From assembly GCA_045837725.1 (NCBI GenBank), contig JBEWZL010000002.1, forward strand, positions 41,849 through 105,848: DNA of 64,000 nucleotides, given 5' to 3'. Both the position numbers and the translations under genes were made by a program. The DNA is from Vermamoeba vermiformis (lineage: Eukaryota; Tubulinea; Echinamoebida). Position 1 is the stretch's first letter. Every line of letters begins with the position of its first letter. A model generated the notes under the pieces. It was not told where the DNA came from and searched no databases. It was given only the letters and a program-made list of their open reading frames with translations. Of this stretch, positions 22,316-34,634 are shown piece after piece.

Positions 22316-22833
22316 ATTTATCTTCGTGTAGTGTTATCCTTCGTTCTATATGCTTGAAATGGCGTTGCCCAACGGTTTCGCGATTTCACGGAGCCCTGGT
22401 AGATGGCGCGTGGTTTCGATTAAACAAAATCAAGAATTTCTTTCATTTTATCGTATTATATTCGTCGGCCATAGTAGCAAACAAGGTAATTCCACAGCAT
22501 TCTAAATAGTGCATCGCGGTTTAGATTGCAACGATCAGAAGTCTCTTCGTTGATCAAGGGCTAATACCTCTAAATATTATAATCAATTATAAATATGCGA
22601 GAGTATATAATTATATTTTAATTTTATTAATAATTCGGATTTGGTCCTTCACCCGAAAACCGAATCTTCCAAGTCATTTTCAATACACAAAGCTATCTAC
22701 TAATTTTCGCATATTATAATTTTCTGAATGTCTGAAATCCTTACCGATTACCATAAATAATTATTATTGGTGATCTGAATCCGATCGAAAAATCAAATAA
22801 CTAACGGTAACTTTCAAAACGTATAGCGCGATC
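22316..22833. promoter_or_regulatory. divergent promoter region, SDR and CRT-like genes
   Basis: This spacer separates the starts of two divergently transcribed genes, so it must hold both promoters. It is very AT-rich from 22560 to 22740, with TATATAATTATATTTTAAT near 22605. I cannot point to a defined binding site. Confidence 0.5.
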
Positions 22834-24437
22834 ATGGATTACGACGAGAAGAAGCCTCTGCTGGCTACTCCTGCTGGTAGTGTTATTCAAGGTGGCGAAA
22901 TAACAGCAGTGAAGCCAAAGAAAACCTGCGGATTGCAGATCCAGCTCTCACCGAAAGTTATTCTTTATTTTTCGCTGTTAGTAGTTACTGGCATTGCTAA
23001 CAACGTTGCTGGTCGATGGAATCAAGAGAAGTTCGGCTCAAACTACGCCTTTTTCAATGGTCAGGTACGCCGATCTCGCTCGATAATCCATCTAAAATTG
23101 TACTAAAATATTCTTTAGTTCTACGTGCTTAACTATGCTATTTTGGCGCAAATCATGTCCTCATACAAATACTTCTGCACTAAGGACATTACTCCCGAAA
23201 TGAAACGCTTCCCTGTCTGGTACGCACAAACACCAAGCAATATTTATATTATTTTCTATATTTAAATTAGTATAAGAGCATAATCCTATTGTTCACGAAG
23301 CTTCTAGACCTAGGTTTTTTCGTTGAATTTGATGTTGACCATTCCTTTTACCTTTTTAGGAAGTACACTATGTTTGCCTTCTTCGATGCTGCTGCTGCCT
23401 TCTTGTTCACAATGGGTGCGCCTAACACGCCAGCTACGTTGCAAAATATCATCAACCAAACTATTATTCCCATCACGATGCTTGCCACCGCTGTGATCAT
23501 TCGTGTGCGTTATCAATGGTTGAAGATTGGTGGTGCTGGTATTATCATGCTCGGTGCTGGTGTGGCTATTATTCCGCTCTTCTTCGACACTGGTAGCGAC
23601 AAAGTTGACTTTGTGTGGTACGCTGTGCTGATCTACTTTTTGAACAACATTCCTCAGTCCCTGTCCAACGTCACTAAAGAAATGGCCTTCAACGGTCTCG
23701 TAAGTACCGGCTTCATACTATATATAAGCATTACAACATCATAGGTCTCTATACCGATGTTACTCAGTCGTGCGAAGTGAATCGCATCCGCGAGTACTTT
23801 TCTTTATAATAGTAGCTACAGTACTAATACCAATGCTAGGATATGGACGTGTGGTACTTGGGTGCGTGGGTCGGTTGGTTCCAAGTCATGTTCACTGCTG
23901 CTATGTTGCCCCTCACTGTTTTCAAGCGTAAGTCGAGATCCACCACGCGCCTTGGACTAGGCGCACTAATACTATCATACTATTATAATACTATTATAAT
24001 ATGCTTATTAAATATATTGTTTAGCTTTTGGAGGTATTGCCTTCCACGACATGCCTGATCAGCTCGTGAAGGGTTTCTGGTGCTGGTTGGGCTACAACAG
24101 CTTGCCCGGTGATAACTGCAGCTACAACTACGTCGCTACTACCATCTACATCGTCATCAACTTCTTCTACAACATTTTCATCTTGTTGGTTACCAAGCAC
24201 GCCTCCGCTACGATGTTCACTCTCGCCTTTGCCATTCGTTTGCCCTTGACTCAAATCGCTTATTGCATTCCTTTTATTATGCAACAATACGTCGAGCCCT
24301 TCACTTGGGAGTCCATTGTTTCGTTGGTGGTCGTATTGGCTGGATTTGTTTTGTACAGCATGTTGCCTGAACCTCAACAAGAAAAGAAAGAAGCTGAAAA
24401 GATCTTAGAAGAGGAGAACAAGAAGCTTCTTGCCTAA
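22834..24437 (+). CDS. crt: CRT-like drug/metabolite transporter
   Basis: Five or six exons, about 420 residues. A short cytosolic N-terminus carries a dileucine-like KKPLLATP. About ten membrane segments follow, starting with VILYFSLLVVTGIANNVAGR and ending with IVSLVVVLAGFVLYSML. Family marks of the chloroquine-resistance-transporter group include WNQEKFGSNYAFFNGQFYVL, FFDAAAAFLFTMGAPNTPAT, INQTIIPITM and YFLNNIPQSLSNVTKE. A luminal loop contains Cys (LPGDNCSYNYVATT), as in CRT proteins. A Lys/Glu tail closes it. CRT homologues sit in lysosomal or digestive-vacuole membranes and export peptides or amino-acid-like solutes; here that is inferred from family. A 3' AATAAA lies at about 24460. 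Confidence 0.88.
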
Positions 24438-24826
24438 AGAACCCATTTGTGTATTAAAATAAATAAGCGCCTTTTTTTGAAAGTTGCATCCGGAACTGCT
24501 CCGGATCCTAACTCTGTTCGTATGATTTGCAACTGCTGTAAGTATTCATGACTTATGACTAGCTACAAGAACTTATAACTTCATGTCTTTCAGGCATAAG
24601 CGGGCTAAAGTAACAGATCGTAATCAGCGCGACAAGATCTGAACCGTAAGGAGAAATGCTCCACTCCCTTTATGGCAACTCGTGGCTAGTATACGAAACC
24701 GTATAGCAGGACGTGAGTACATCCAGAGATAAAGGAGCCTAATTCGAACATTTCCTTAAAAGGAATAGTTCCCTTAGTGTCAAGCTGTTTGGGCAACTGG
24801 ATAGTTCAATGAAATGCTCCGCCAAG
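24438..24826. other. spacer with possible 5' UTR exon of the receptor kinase gene
   Basis: After the transporter's polyadenylation-like AATAAA at about 24460 comes a stretch with a good donor (CTGTAAGTATTCATG at about 24537) and an acceptor (TCTTTCAG at about 24595). This may be a spliced 5' leader of the gene starting at 24827. No open frame runs through it. Speculative. Confidence 0.3.
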
Positions 24827-27800
24827 ATGCAACAAGTCAAGTTGCCGGCGTTATTGTTAATATTATTGGCCTATGCCCTATGTCTTTCTAACGGACAACA
24901 GGCTGGGTAAGCGCTAACTCTCTCTTGAAACATTTTCATCTCGGATTATGACTTAACTCAAGCTATTATCAAGCATTTAAATTTATACACTATTAACATT
25001 CAACTAATTTGCCTTTGGTTTAGGTGCGAGTGTCAAGTAGGATCAACCGGATGCGCTCCGAACTGCAGCTGTTTGCGAGGAGATAATTATTACCCTTATT
25101 ATCCTCCAAAGAACGAATGCCGTTTGAGTAAGTTTGATCGACACGAAACCCGCCGCGGGTTAATCCACCTATAAATAGATCTGATTTAAAATGAGCGGTT
25201 TGCTTGATCGCCGTTGCGATATCGACAAGCAGTATGCACATATGTTAAGTTGCATTAATTTAAACTTGGAATCAATTTTTTATTTTGGTTAATTCTAGTC
25301 GTTGCTTTTCTAAAGGAGAGAATGTTTGTTTCTTGATTCTAATTAGGTACTTTCAATAGCTGACAATTCATCTTTGTCGATATTGGGCGATATTATTCAA
25401 GCCACGAGCGCATCCTTCTTGTTCCAGACTGCGCTGACGGCAGCCTCCATCTCATCACCAAGCAATGACGATCTCGTGGTTACTGCATGGCATGCAACAA
25501 ACGGATCAATCGATCAAATATTTGGTTCCACATTCTCGCGGAATGGAACTCTAATTAGTTCGAAGCCATTTCCGATCTCAGATTTGTCTAGAGGTAGCAA
25601 TCCAACGATTTCAAAACGTATCACCGTGCTTGGTAAGTTATTAAATCCATTGCATTGATCATCATAAATTTTTAATGGGGATGGCAGGAGCACAAACCGT
25701 GTTTATAGTCATTTGGATTGAAGGAATTTCGGTAAGTTAGGCACCAATCATTGCATAATGATAACGCCTCATATTGATATTTTGATAATAGGGCACGGCT
25801 ACAAATAATCCAATCCAGGCTCGCTGCTTCAAGTACGACGGGTCGCCAATAAACAACGTGCAAACATTGCTCAACACGAATAATTTGGGCATGGATGTTA
25901 GCCTAACGAGCTACTCGGCCAAATTGATGGACGGAAGCACTACTTTAGCATTATATTGGAGCTCTAAAGGCGATAGAAAGATCTACTTAAATTTCTACAC
26001 CGTGGATCTCACTGCGGGAACCGTCACTTCACAAGGCCCTTCTAGCCAAGTAAATACAGCATCAAGCATCTATGTAAGTTCAATTCATACAAGAAGCTCA
26101 AGCGCTAACATTAAATATACCTGATAGAACCGAGAGATTCGTCCAGACTTTCTGCAAGCGTACCAAAGTGGCTCGTCAACATCGATGTTAATGCTCGTGG
26201 AAGACATGCAAGCAGACAACGCGAACTCGACATTAAGTGCCGTTATATGGAACGGGAATAAGAACGCATTATATACATTCAAGGCTGTTAGTACCACTAC
26301 TCGCCTTGTAGTAAGTCTTTCAAAACATTACTGACTTTAGTGCTCTTTCTAACTGGTTTTTTAGCCCGGGAGCAACAGCGAGTGTCATAGGAGACAAATT
26401 CGTCGTGCTATGGAACGAGCCTGGAAACTTGCAGTTTTCGAAAATACGAGGTAACCTCGACTACAATCACGTGTTTCTTTTGATTATCTTGCTAAGTGAC
26501 ATTGTAGCTCTCGTGTTCGATGCACAAGCAGGCACGGCAGGCACGCCATTCGACTTTTGGATCACATCCAACACGACAGACATGTCGATGGACTTGATTC
26601 CGATCAGTTCCAACGCACTCTTGTTCGGTCACACACAAATGATCAACAGACCTGTGAGCTCAGTGTGCTACCAAGTTGTGCCATGGGACGGCAACACGAT
26701 CCCTTCGCAAGTGACGAGCGACAAGATAGCATGCATGGAAGGTGCGTATGGCTCTCCTGACACCAGCGCTGTCGTCTGGGGCAACGGTCAAGTACGTACT
26801 TTGAACCACTCATCAGGCGTTGTATTGACTTTGAACAGATTGCGTGGTTTTGGACCTCAAGTGCACTCAACGTGAGCTACATTCAAATGATGCAGAGTTA
26901 CGGACACGTCGATCTCAACGATCAAATAACACCGCCTATCAGTCCACCGATAGACCCACCTGCTACCTCACCAACAGTCTCACCGCCCTCGGGTGTTATT
27001 GTAGACCCACCACAATCCACGGACACTCCAGCTGACGGTCTTGTCACGCCGTCACCTCAGAACGATGGTAAGTTGTTGTGTCGAGTACTAGCGGCTTTTA
27101 TTGACCCTGAGCAGTCGTTAGTATTGCTGTTGGAGTCACCGTGGTTGGTGTAGCTCTCATTGCAGGAGCGGTGCTGTTACTGTTGCTACTGCGACGAAAG
27201 AAGAAACAAAAGAAGACCAAGCAAGAGCTCAAGAGTGTTGACAGCACCGTCATTGACTTTGACGAAGGCAAATACATTTCATTGCCCACTGCGCTGGCTA
27301 ACGTTGAGTTCACAATACCTCGCGAGAAGATTCAACTGAAAGAACAGATTGCCGCAGGTACGTCCTCTGGAGCTATATGTAGTATATTGAACTAATGTCG
27401 ATGACAGGCTCGTTCGGTGCAGTCTATTTAGCGACGTACAACAACACGCCTGTCGCTGTCAAAGTCCATCAAAGTGACATGCTCGCGTTAGACGACTTCA
27501 TTCGCGAATCTCAACTCGCATTGTAAGTTCGTCTTTTGTGACTAAATTATCACGTACTAAACGCTATTATTTCTACCAGGTCAATCAAGCCTCATCCAAA
27601 CGTATTGCTCACGTTAGGCATCACACAGCTGAACTCCAAGACGATTGGTCTCGTGATGGAGTACTGCGCAGGTGGCAGTCTATGGTCACAGCTGCAAGGC
27701 CATCCTCCTAAGTCGAAACAACAAGTGATCGACATGCTTGTCTCGATTGCAAGTGGTCTCGAACATCTTCACTCACACGGCATCATTCATCGCGATGTTG

Positions 27801-28491
27801 CTGCAAGAAATGTTCTCGTAAGCATTCAAAAACAAACCAACCAATCACTTGTTGTCTGTTGAATACGAACTGATCGTCTGTTGTTGTTTGTTTAGATCAC
27901 AGCAGAAGGTCATTTGAAGCTCGCAGACTTCGGCATGAGCAGAAAACTGAAAGAAGGAGATGGCTCGAAAACAAATCAAACCATTGGACCAGCAGCGAGC
28001 ATGGCACCTGAATCGATTCGCAATGGCACTTACTCCAAGAAGAGTGGTACGTGTTGAACCGAATTGTTTCATCACAAAAGTGTCACTTTGTTTGACACGT
28101 GTCACCCCCGAACAATACTGACTCGCAATGTTGTTTGCAGATGTGTGGATGTTTGGCATTCTGATGTACGAGATTCTGAGCGGCAAAAAGCCCCACGGCT
28201 CAGCAGAGAACTTGGTGTCCGTTGCCATCGACATTCGCGAAACAGGTCGCATTCCACAACTCGATGCGAGTGTTGATGTGTTCTTCAAACAACTGATGGT
28301 CAAGTGTTGTCAGTTCGAACCTGATCACCGTCCTGTAAGTCACGAACACATTAGAATAACGTATATATTATGAGTGCTACTTAAATCATTAACACATCTG
28401 GATGTGCTTGCAGGACTTTGAACAGATCATCCAAGAACTAAACGAAGAGAAGAATAAAATGAACAACGAGGGGTCCGAAGAAAATGTTTGA
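24827..28491 (+). CDS. receptor tyrosine-kinase-like protein, paralogue 2
   Basis: It has the same exon order as 16333-20424, inverted. Signal peptide LPALLLILLAYALCLSNGQ (24827-24916). Cys-rich exon CECQVGSTGCAPNCSC, with GDNYYPYYPPKNECR. Ectodomain units include DNSSLSILGD, DQIFGSTFSRNGTLIS and SVCYQVVPWDGNT. A Pro-rich stalk (PPIDPPATSPTVSPPSGV) is followed by a transmembrane helix (VVGVALIAGAVLLLLLL) and basic residues (RRKKKQKK). The kinase is complete: GSFGAVYLATY, VAVK, HRDVAARN, LADFGMSRKL, MAPESI, DVWMFGIL. The tail ends EGSEENV. The first ectodomain exons and the juxtamembrane region are moderately diverged from the paralogue, while two blocks are almost identical. Probably a surface receptor; ligand and substrates unknown. 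Confidence 0.85.
26524..26795 (+). repeat. ectodomain arm of an inverted near-identical pair (partner of 18143-18400)
   Basis: Near-identical to the inverted partner over almost the whole exon, ending at the shared CAAGTACGTAC splice donor. Similarity drops sharply in the exon that follows. Confidence 0.8.
27640..28335 (+). repeat. kinase-domain arm of an inverted near-identical pair (partner of 16500-17200)
   Basis: Three kinase exons with their introns match the inverted partner almost base for base. The exon just upstream (DDFIRESQLAL versus DDFLNEANLAL) is much less alike, which sets a sharp boundary near 27640. Confidence 0.85.
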
Positions 28492-28586
28492 AAGGAAGAT
28501 TTGTTCTATTAGTAGTAGATTGTAGGGTTGTATTATAATAATAAGCGGAGAAGAAAAAATTTTAATTGTTTTACGTTTGGTTGCAA

Positions 28587-29298
28587 ATGTTGAAGACAAC
28601 AGAGCTCAAAAAACAACTCAAAGCGGGTATTATACCCCCAAATTATTTATTCGATACGAAGCTTTTATTTTGGTATCCGCACGTATTTAGAATAGATCTG
28701 CTCGAACAATACATTGCCAAGATGGATTTGGATTTTAGACCACACCTGCGAGATTACGTTGCCCAATTTATGGAGCAATACAAAATCGAGTCCAAAATAT
28801 TTTATGCAGCATTTATAAAGCAAAAATGCTTGTTGTTCATGGTTGCAAATGAGATCAGCCCAGGTCAATTCTCTTTTGAAATGATATCTAAAGCCTTCGG
28901 TGCATCTCCATTTTATAGTTGCTTGAATCTCATGACCAACGCACTCCACAACGTATTTATCCCGAACCTGGTAAGATAATACGTACCGTTGTCTCTTCGA
29001 AGACTCTTTAATCTTGAGTATTTAGGGTAGCTACCAAATCGCGATAGATGGCAAAACAAGTCTGGAATTTAGCGTCTTCTATGACTTTGAACACTATAAA
29101 GTTCGTCAAGCAATTAAAGTACCGTCAAATTGGCTGTTGAAGGTGCATCGAATTTCAGATGGAAAGCGAGCAGATCGACCAATCGCTGGCGAGCGCTATT
29201 CGTTCAACGTTTATGATCCTACGGCAATATCAAAGGCGAGGTTAACAAGAAATGAGCCCAATGGTTACATCGAGCTCAAAAACATAGGTGTGGTTTAA
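28587..29298 (+). CDS. unrecognised protein, tandem copy 1
   Basis: Two exons, the intron lying after HNVFIPNL (about 28972-29025). About 220 residues. No known domain recognised, no signal peptide, no membrane segment. It shares the following blocks with the next gene: MDLDFRPHLRD, MVANEISPGQFSFE, LEFSVFYDFEHYKVRQA, LKVHRISDGKRA, and RPIAGERYSFNVYDPTAI with NGYIEL. The conserved second exon looks like a compact beta-rich domain and the first exon is helical. The clear tandem homologue shows that it is a real, selected gene. Confidence 0.7.
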
Positions 29299-29581
29299 GG
29301 TCTGACGATCCATGTGGCTTGAACAACGTTTAAGGTAACAACCTCCGAAAGATATTTGGCAGAAAGTCTTGTCCGAACAGATAATTGGCCTATCGAACAA
29401 GAGTTGGCCACTTCCAAGTACCTGTGCGGGATCTTCTAGATCGACGATGGATCCGCTAACCACCGAAGTGCTCTACAAGTATGAACATTTCGCATGCATG
29501 TACTATGATGAGAGTGCCTATTTCACCATAAAGAGATACTAGAAGTACAGCGAAAAAATTGTAATTACTGTATCATAAAAA

Positions 29582-30283
29582 ATGTTAAAGGCTACGGTGA
29601 ACAATAAAGAACGGCGAAAACAACTTCTTGCAGGGGTTATACAAAAAGATTCAATATTCGATCCAACAACGTGGCCAATGGAGTTTACTATAGAACTAAT
29701 AGAAAAATACGTTATGAAGCTGGATTTGGATTTGCGACCGCACCTGCGAGACTGCTTCTCCCAATTTATAGAAGTACTTAAAAAAATGCCTGGAAGACTT
29801 GCTTCATTTATCCGCTTAGTGAGCTTGTTATACATAGTTGCAAATGAGATCAGCCCAGGTCAATTCTCGTTTGAAGAGATATCAAAGGGGTGCTGTACGT
29901 ATCCACTCTACAAATATTTGCATAACATGGTTACTGTGTTCGAAAATACATTTATCCCTAGCCTGGTACGATTTTTCACTTCTCATGTAAAATTAAGTCT
30001 GACTTTTGTTATTTAGGGATGCTACCAAATCGTCTTAGATGGGCACAAAACATTAGAATTTAGTGCTTTTTATGACTTTGAGCATCACAGAGTTCGCGAG
30101 GCACTCAAGGTCCCATCAACTTGGCTTATGAAGGTTCATCGAATTTCAGACGGAGAACGCGCCAAACGACCTGTCGCAGGTGAACGATATTCGTTTAATA
30201 TATATGATCCTACTGCAATAGCGAAAGCTAAGATGAGAAGAGAAGAAAACAAAAATGGTTACATCGAGCTCTCCACCTTTTAG
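29582..30283 (+). CDS. unrecognised protein, tandem copy 2
   Basis: Same length and same intron position (after NTFIPSL, about 29966-30015) as the gene at 28587-29298. Conserved blocks: LDLDLRPHLRD, VANEISPGQFSFEEISKG, LEFSAFYDFEHHRVREA, LMKVHRISDGERA and RPVAGERYSFNIYDPTA. The protein identity between copies is roughly half, and the nucleotide identity is highest around NEISPGQFSFE, so the duplication is not recent. Function unknown. The last codons lie 124 bp from the tRNA-Ala gene on the other strand. Confidence 0.7.
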
Positions 30284-30406
30284 TGGCATTGAAATGAAAC
30301 GACCAAAGGTGATCGTCGACTATCAACTACGCTTGAACAAACGAAAAAGCAAGCACGAAAAAAAACGAAGAGAGAAGCCACAAGGCAAAAAACAAAAAAA
30401 AGAAAT

Positions 30407-30479
30407 TGGATTCGCAGGGTTTCGATCCCCGTACCTCCCGCATGCTAAGCGGACGTGCTACCAAGTGCACCACGAACCC
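30407..30479 (-). tRNA. tRNA-Ala (anticodon AGC)
   Basis: A 73-nt cloverleaf on the minus strand. The acceptor stem is GGGTTCG paired with CGAATCC, then discriminator A. The D arm is GTGCACTTGGTAGCAC. The anticodon arm is TCCGC-TTAGCAT-GCGGG, with anticodon AGC, the same loop as in animal tRNA-Ala. The T arm is CGGGG-ATCGAAA-CCCTG. There is no intron and no encoded CCA. A T-rich run follows on the minus strand (TTTCTTTTTTTTG), a normal Pol III terminator. Confidence 0.93.
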
Positions 30480-30571
30480 GTTGAAGATTCGAGCCGGAAA
30501 AAAACAGGGTGGGACCCATTTCGCCCCAGCCGGTTCCTTTGTGTGTGAAAGGGACGAGCCTAAAAATGACT

Positions 30572-32543
30572 CTAGAACTTCATTTGTGTATTAAAAACAA
30601 CATGGCCAAAGCGCTTCACGACCAAGTAGTGTTTGCCGGTCGCATCCGTATCAAAAAAACTCCTAGGCGGCGGGGAATGTTGGCCGTAGGTGGTGCGTCG
30701 TGAAATCTCACCAATTGTATACCCGATCTCCCATAAGTACGGCTGTTACCAATAAAAATTTAGCGCTCAGATCCGTGCATGGTAGAATAAGAATTATGAA
30801 TGAGGACTTACTCGCATTCTCATGGTATTCGGACCAAAGAGATCTTGAGTAGAGAACCATATAAAGAGCACGTGACCTTCGGGACTACTCACAACCCCGT
30901 TCATTTTTTTGTCGAAATTAAGCTTTGCAAGTATTTTCGGCTGTTCTTCTGCAATGCTTACAACGCGCATGCGATCACCCTCCGCATTCATCACTGCAAC
31001 TTTCACTGAAAACAAATCATTCCCGATTAGCTCTTTGTCGGCAAAGATACAATCAAATTAATTAACTTACGACTCTTTGAGATCCAACTGAGCGCACAAG
31101 CCTGGTCGACGAACAAATGAACGCGTTTTGTCGTCAAATTTACAAAGAATTCTCCGTTGACACTTGACACGTGACAAAATGTCATTGGCACGCCGTTGAC
31201 ATGCATCACTCGAACTTCTGCGATTTGTTCGATTCGGGTCACTAGAGTAACAGCTCATATTAATCATATGGTGGTCCTTATAATATGAATCGCGGTATTA
31301 CCAGCAATTGCATTTCTACCCATAGTTTTGTTTTTAGCGCCGTATTTTTCGAACGGGACTTCGACTGTTGATTCTTCACCGCTATTCAAGTCTATAATAC
31401 GTATCTAATACTATCGTTAAATCGATGTTATTATTATGCCATATGATTGTTGCTTACACTTTCAAAAGTCGTAAAAAGAACGCATCTAGTGACTTCGCAC
31501 CAATAAAATTCTGACGCCTTTGACTCCATACTAATATCGCGAACGAAACCACATCTAAATAAGGAAATTTATTAGAAAAAGTGCAAAGATTAACGATAGA
31601 AAGTTTTTCATGAATTTACGAATGGTTTACTAGTGACGTACTTTTTCTTGCAGAGCTCTTCCTTATTTGCAGCCGATTTCCATTTGTGCTCATCAGTATG
31701 CTTGCAATCGATCGTAAAATTCCATAATTGGAGCTTGGTACCCATCTAAATGGAGAAATCATGTTGTCAGATCCCGATCTCAATCGTATTGTACATTGTA
31801 CTTACCAAAATAAGCACATAATTCTGCGAAAATCCGACAACTCTAGTTAAATGTGGTTTGCACCACACAGGAGGGCAATAAAAATAAAGACTAGCAAAGG
31901 GTTTCCTTTTGGCTCTGTCTCGGTAAAATATTAAGGCGTCAGGCTTACGATTCACCATTGAATATTTTTCCTTGGGCAAGCACTCCATGTACTACGATTA
32001 TAATTAATTAACTAATGGTGCCAGGTATTCCATGAGGCTTGGCTTACATGGATGATACGGTTCGTAATATGAAAGTGTCAGGGCTTGGCTTGCTAAAAAA
32101 CACCTACACATATTAAATATTCTACTCTATTCTATATTGATAATTACGTACTTTTTGAATTTTAGGAGCTCAGAGCCACGAGAATACTAAAAAAAATAAA
32201 ATTACAATTATTATTCCTGCATCCGTTAAATAATTTTGCGAACGCTTTTAAATAATACGTACAATATTTCTCCAGTTAATAATATTGCCTTTGAATATTT
32301 CTTCATTCAATGGACCAAATTTCTCTTCGACGATCCGTTTCCAAATTCCACGAGAGTCCAACAATCCTGCAAAAGTCTTCGAGACTTGTGATGCATTGAC
32401 GACATCAATTGGTGATAAAAATGAAAGAACCGCGTGCGTGACTTCTGGCGGTAAGATCTCGCTAAAAAAATCAACTAAAAACAAATCTTAGCCAAAATGT
32501 ACAAGTATTATAATGACTCTTTACTTGTGGTGTGTTCTTCCAT
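30572..32543 (-). CDS. F-box protein with a propeller-like C-terminal region
   Basis: About 11 short exons. The start MEEHTTIDFFSEI leads directly into an F-box: LPPEVTHAVLSFLSPIDVVN followed by ASQVSKTFAGLL and WKRIVEEKFG (about 32263-32480). The remaining ~400 residues form alternating short beta-strand segments such as RVVGFSQNYVLIL, KLQLWNFTIDCKH, RCVLFTTFES, IRIIDLNSGEES, VHLFVDQACALSWI, VRVMHVNG and VKVAVMNAEG. That pattern fits a degenerate WD-like or Kelch-like propeller. The C-terminus is PYLWEIGYTIGEI... ending FNTQMKF. F-box proteins recruit substrates to SCF ubiquitin ligases through Skp1; the propeller would be the substrate side. The propeller type is inferred. Confidence 0.7.
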
Positions 32544-32813
32544 TTTAAAAGATGCTGAGAGATACACAGGAAGAAATTTTTGAGAAGAACTGGACCTTGC
32601 GCTGAATAATCCGAACGAGAAACTGATAAGAATCAACGGGCATAACCATCGAAATAACAGCTTTATTTGTTAAACAAACGTGTCCAGTTCAAGTTCGCCG
32701 CTGGGATCATCCGAGATCGATCTTCGGTGGTATTGCCGGATTATGCTATTTATAGCCTTTTTGAGTTTCAGATGCCGCTGGAAGTACCATCGCAGCAAGA
32801 CTTACGTCTGCCT

Positions 32814-34524
32814 TCACTTCACGGCCCCTTTTTCATCCCCTTTAGGGTCATATTCGTGCTCGACAGTGAAATTGAATGCTTTGTAGTGTCGAACTGGATC
32901 TGACAAAAGCTGTCCATCCGCTAGGACTTGCATGAACTGCATAGCATCCATATTCATATCAGGAATATACTGCATAGTTCTGATCGCACATAATAGGGAT
33001 CAATGTCGTTGTAGCATATGTTCTGAAGGCAGGCAGTACAATGATAACTGACACCCTTTTCCCTGCCTGGTGCGAGTATATTGCATAGCGATGTCCCTTG
33101 CACAACAACACTATATAAATGGTTATTATTAAAGCAAGCAATTATGAAACGCATTAATTACGTACATTCTCCTGGATGCAGATCCGCCACCGTTTCACGG
33201 GTCACTTGAGTGACGTTAAACTTGATTCGTAATGCCCCCATTAAAACGCTATAATAGTGTTACTGGTGTTTTATACACGACATATAATTGAGTACCTGTT
33301 GGCTCTATCAGTAGAGTAGATCTGTGCCAGCGAAATCATTTGTCGCTCCAGTATCATTTGAACGTTTGTTTGACTGCGCGACAAATAAAATTCCGCTAAA
33401 TCTTTCGGCAAATTGTTAACGAAATTAAGGGCTCTCTTCCAAGATAAATGAGGTACTGCCCAAGAAACAAGCGTCGTTGAACCATTGTAAAACACAACTA
33501 TTTTTGCAAAATCGTGAGAATTAGCTGCGAAGATATTGGATAATTCCTATTTTAGGAAATTAAGGTTCTTACTGTCGCTTTTTCGTCCAATACAGTAACA
33601 ATCGTTCATAGATCCGTTCAAGTAATGACTTGAGGCTGTAATGTCTTCAATAGGCAACTCTAGGTCAGACGAAAACGAAAAAATGAACTGAGAAAGAAAA
33701 AATCCTAGCAAAAAAGATGTAAGAATAAAGTTTATCGTGGATCTGATCCAATAGATTAGATCCGTACCTGAGGCAAACCAAGCTGCAGGATTTAATTCGC
33801 GATCCTTCACGTACTGGATATGAGTCGAGTTCATTATTTCAAATAGAGACGTTCCTTGTAGCGTGATAATACTTTGGGATTTGTCTGGTGCTCCAGATCT
33901 CCTGATTCGCGTACAAATTTTGAATATGCTTTATATCCTCAATTCGGCGAGAATCAGATAAGTTTCTATCAAATTTGTTAAATTCGTTGTTTTAAACTGT
34001 TATTCCGAACTTATTAACCCCAGCGAGAGCCAACAGCTTATCGCAGATCTTCAAAACGTTTCCGCGGATCTGTTCGCGAATATTTGCATCGTTGAAGCTA
34101 TTAAAAGAAGGGTATGTCGAGGGCCAATATTTTGCCATCGCTTGTAGCTCTCCACGAGAATAGACAAAGTCCTTATTTAAATCGTCCTTCCATACATCAT
34201 CGTGAGAAGACTCTAATAACCATAATATCGCAGTATCGTCTTCGATATTAATTTTGGCTTCAATATTATCGGCCGTGGTTTGCTCGAGATGAGTATCAAC
34301 CGCTTTGTCCTCTTGGATTGGATCTAAATAATTGTCAATAATTCAAATAATTATAAAAACGGATCAAAATACATCAAATAAATTATTTTGATTTTAATAT
34401 TGGGTCAAAACAATAATTAAAATATTAGTTCTTGAGATAGACACTTACTAAAAACTAAAAATCCAATTAGTAACGCCAATACAACACCAAACTCAGGCTT
34501 AAATAAATAATTAAGCGGCCACAT
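32814..34524 (-). CDS. unrecognised membrane-anchored or secreted protein
   Basis: About seven exons, beginning MWPLNYLFKPEFGVVLALLI with GFLVF, a signal anchor. The following exon is acidic (INIEDDTAILWLLESSHDDV). Other parts are MNSTHIQYVKDRELNPAAWF, LELPIEDITASSHYLNGSMN, SWAVPHLSWKRALNFVNNLP, VQGTSLCNILAPGREKGVSY and CTACLQNICYNDIDPYYV. The end is MQVLADGQLLSDPVRHYKAF and YDPKGDEKGAVK. Several Asn-X-Ser/Thr sites and paired cysteines fit a luminal or extracellular domain. I do not recognise a family. Two exon joins (near 33840-34030) are uncertain because more than one frame stays open. Confidence 0.5.
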
Positions 34525-34634
34525 GGTGGCTGAGTTACTGCGATTGTGGTGTTCAACTCAACATAAAAAAATACTGTCATGCAACTGATTTATACAATTT
34601 AAACAAGTATTTACATTTATAGGTGCGGATTTTG

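Noticed and set aside
32500-34600. Apparent abundance of GATC-containing words in introns and spacers
   Set aside because: I could not count them against a base-composition model; an observed/expected count over introns and exons would settle it.
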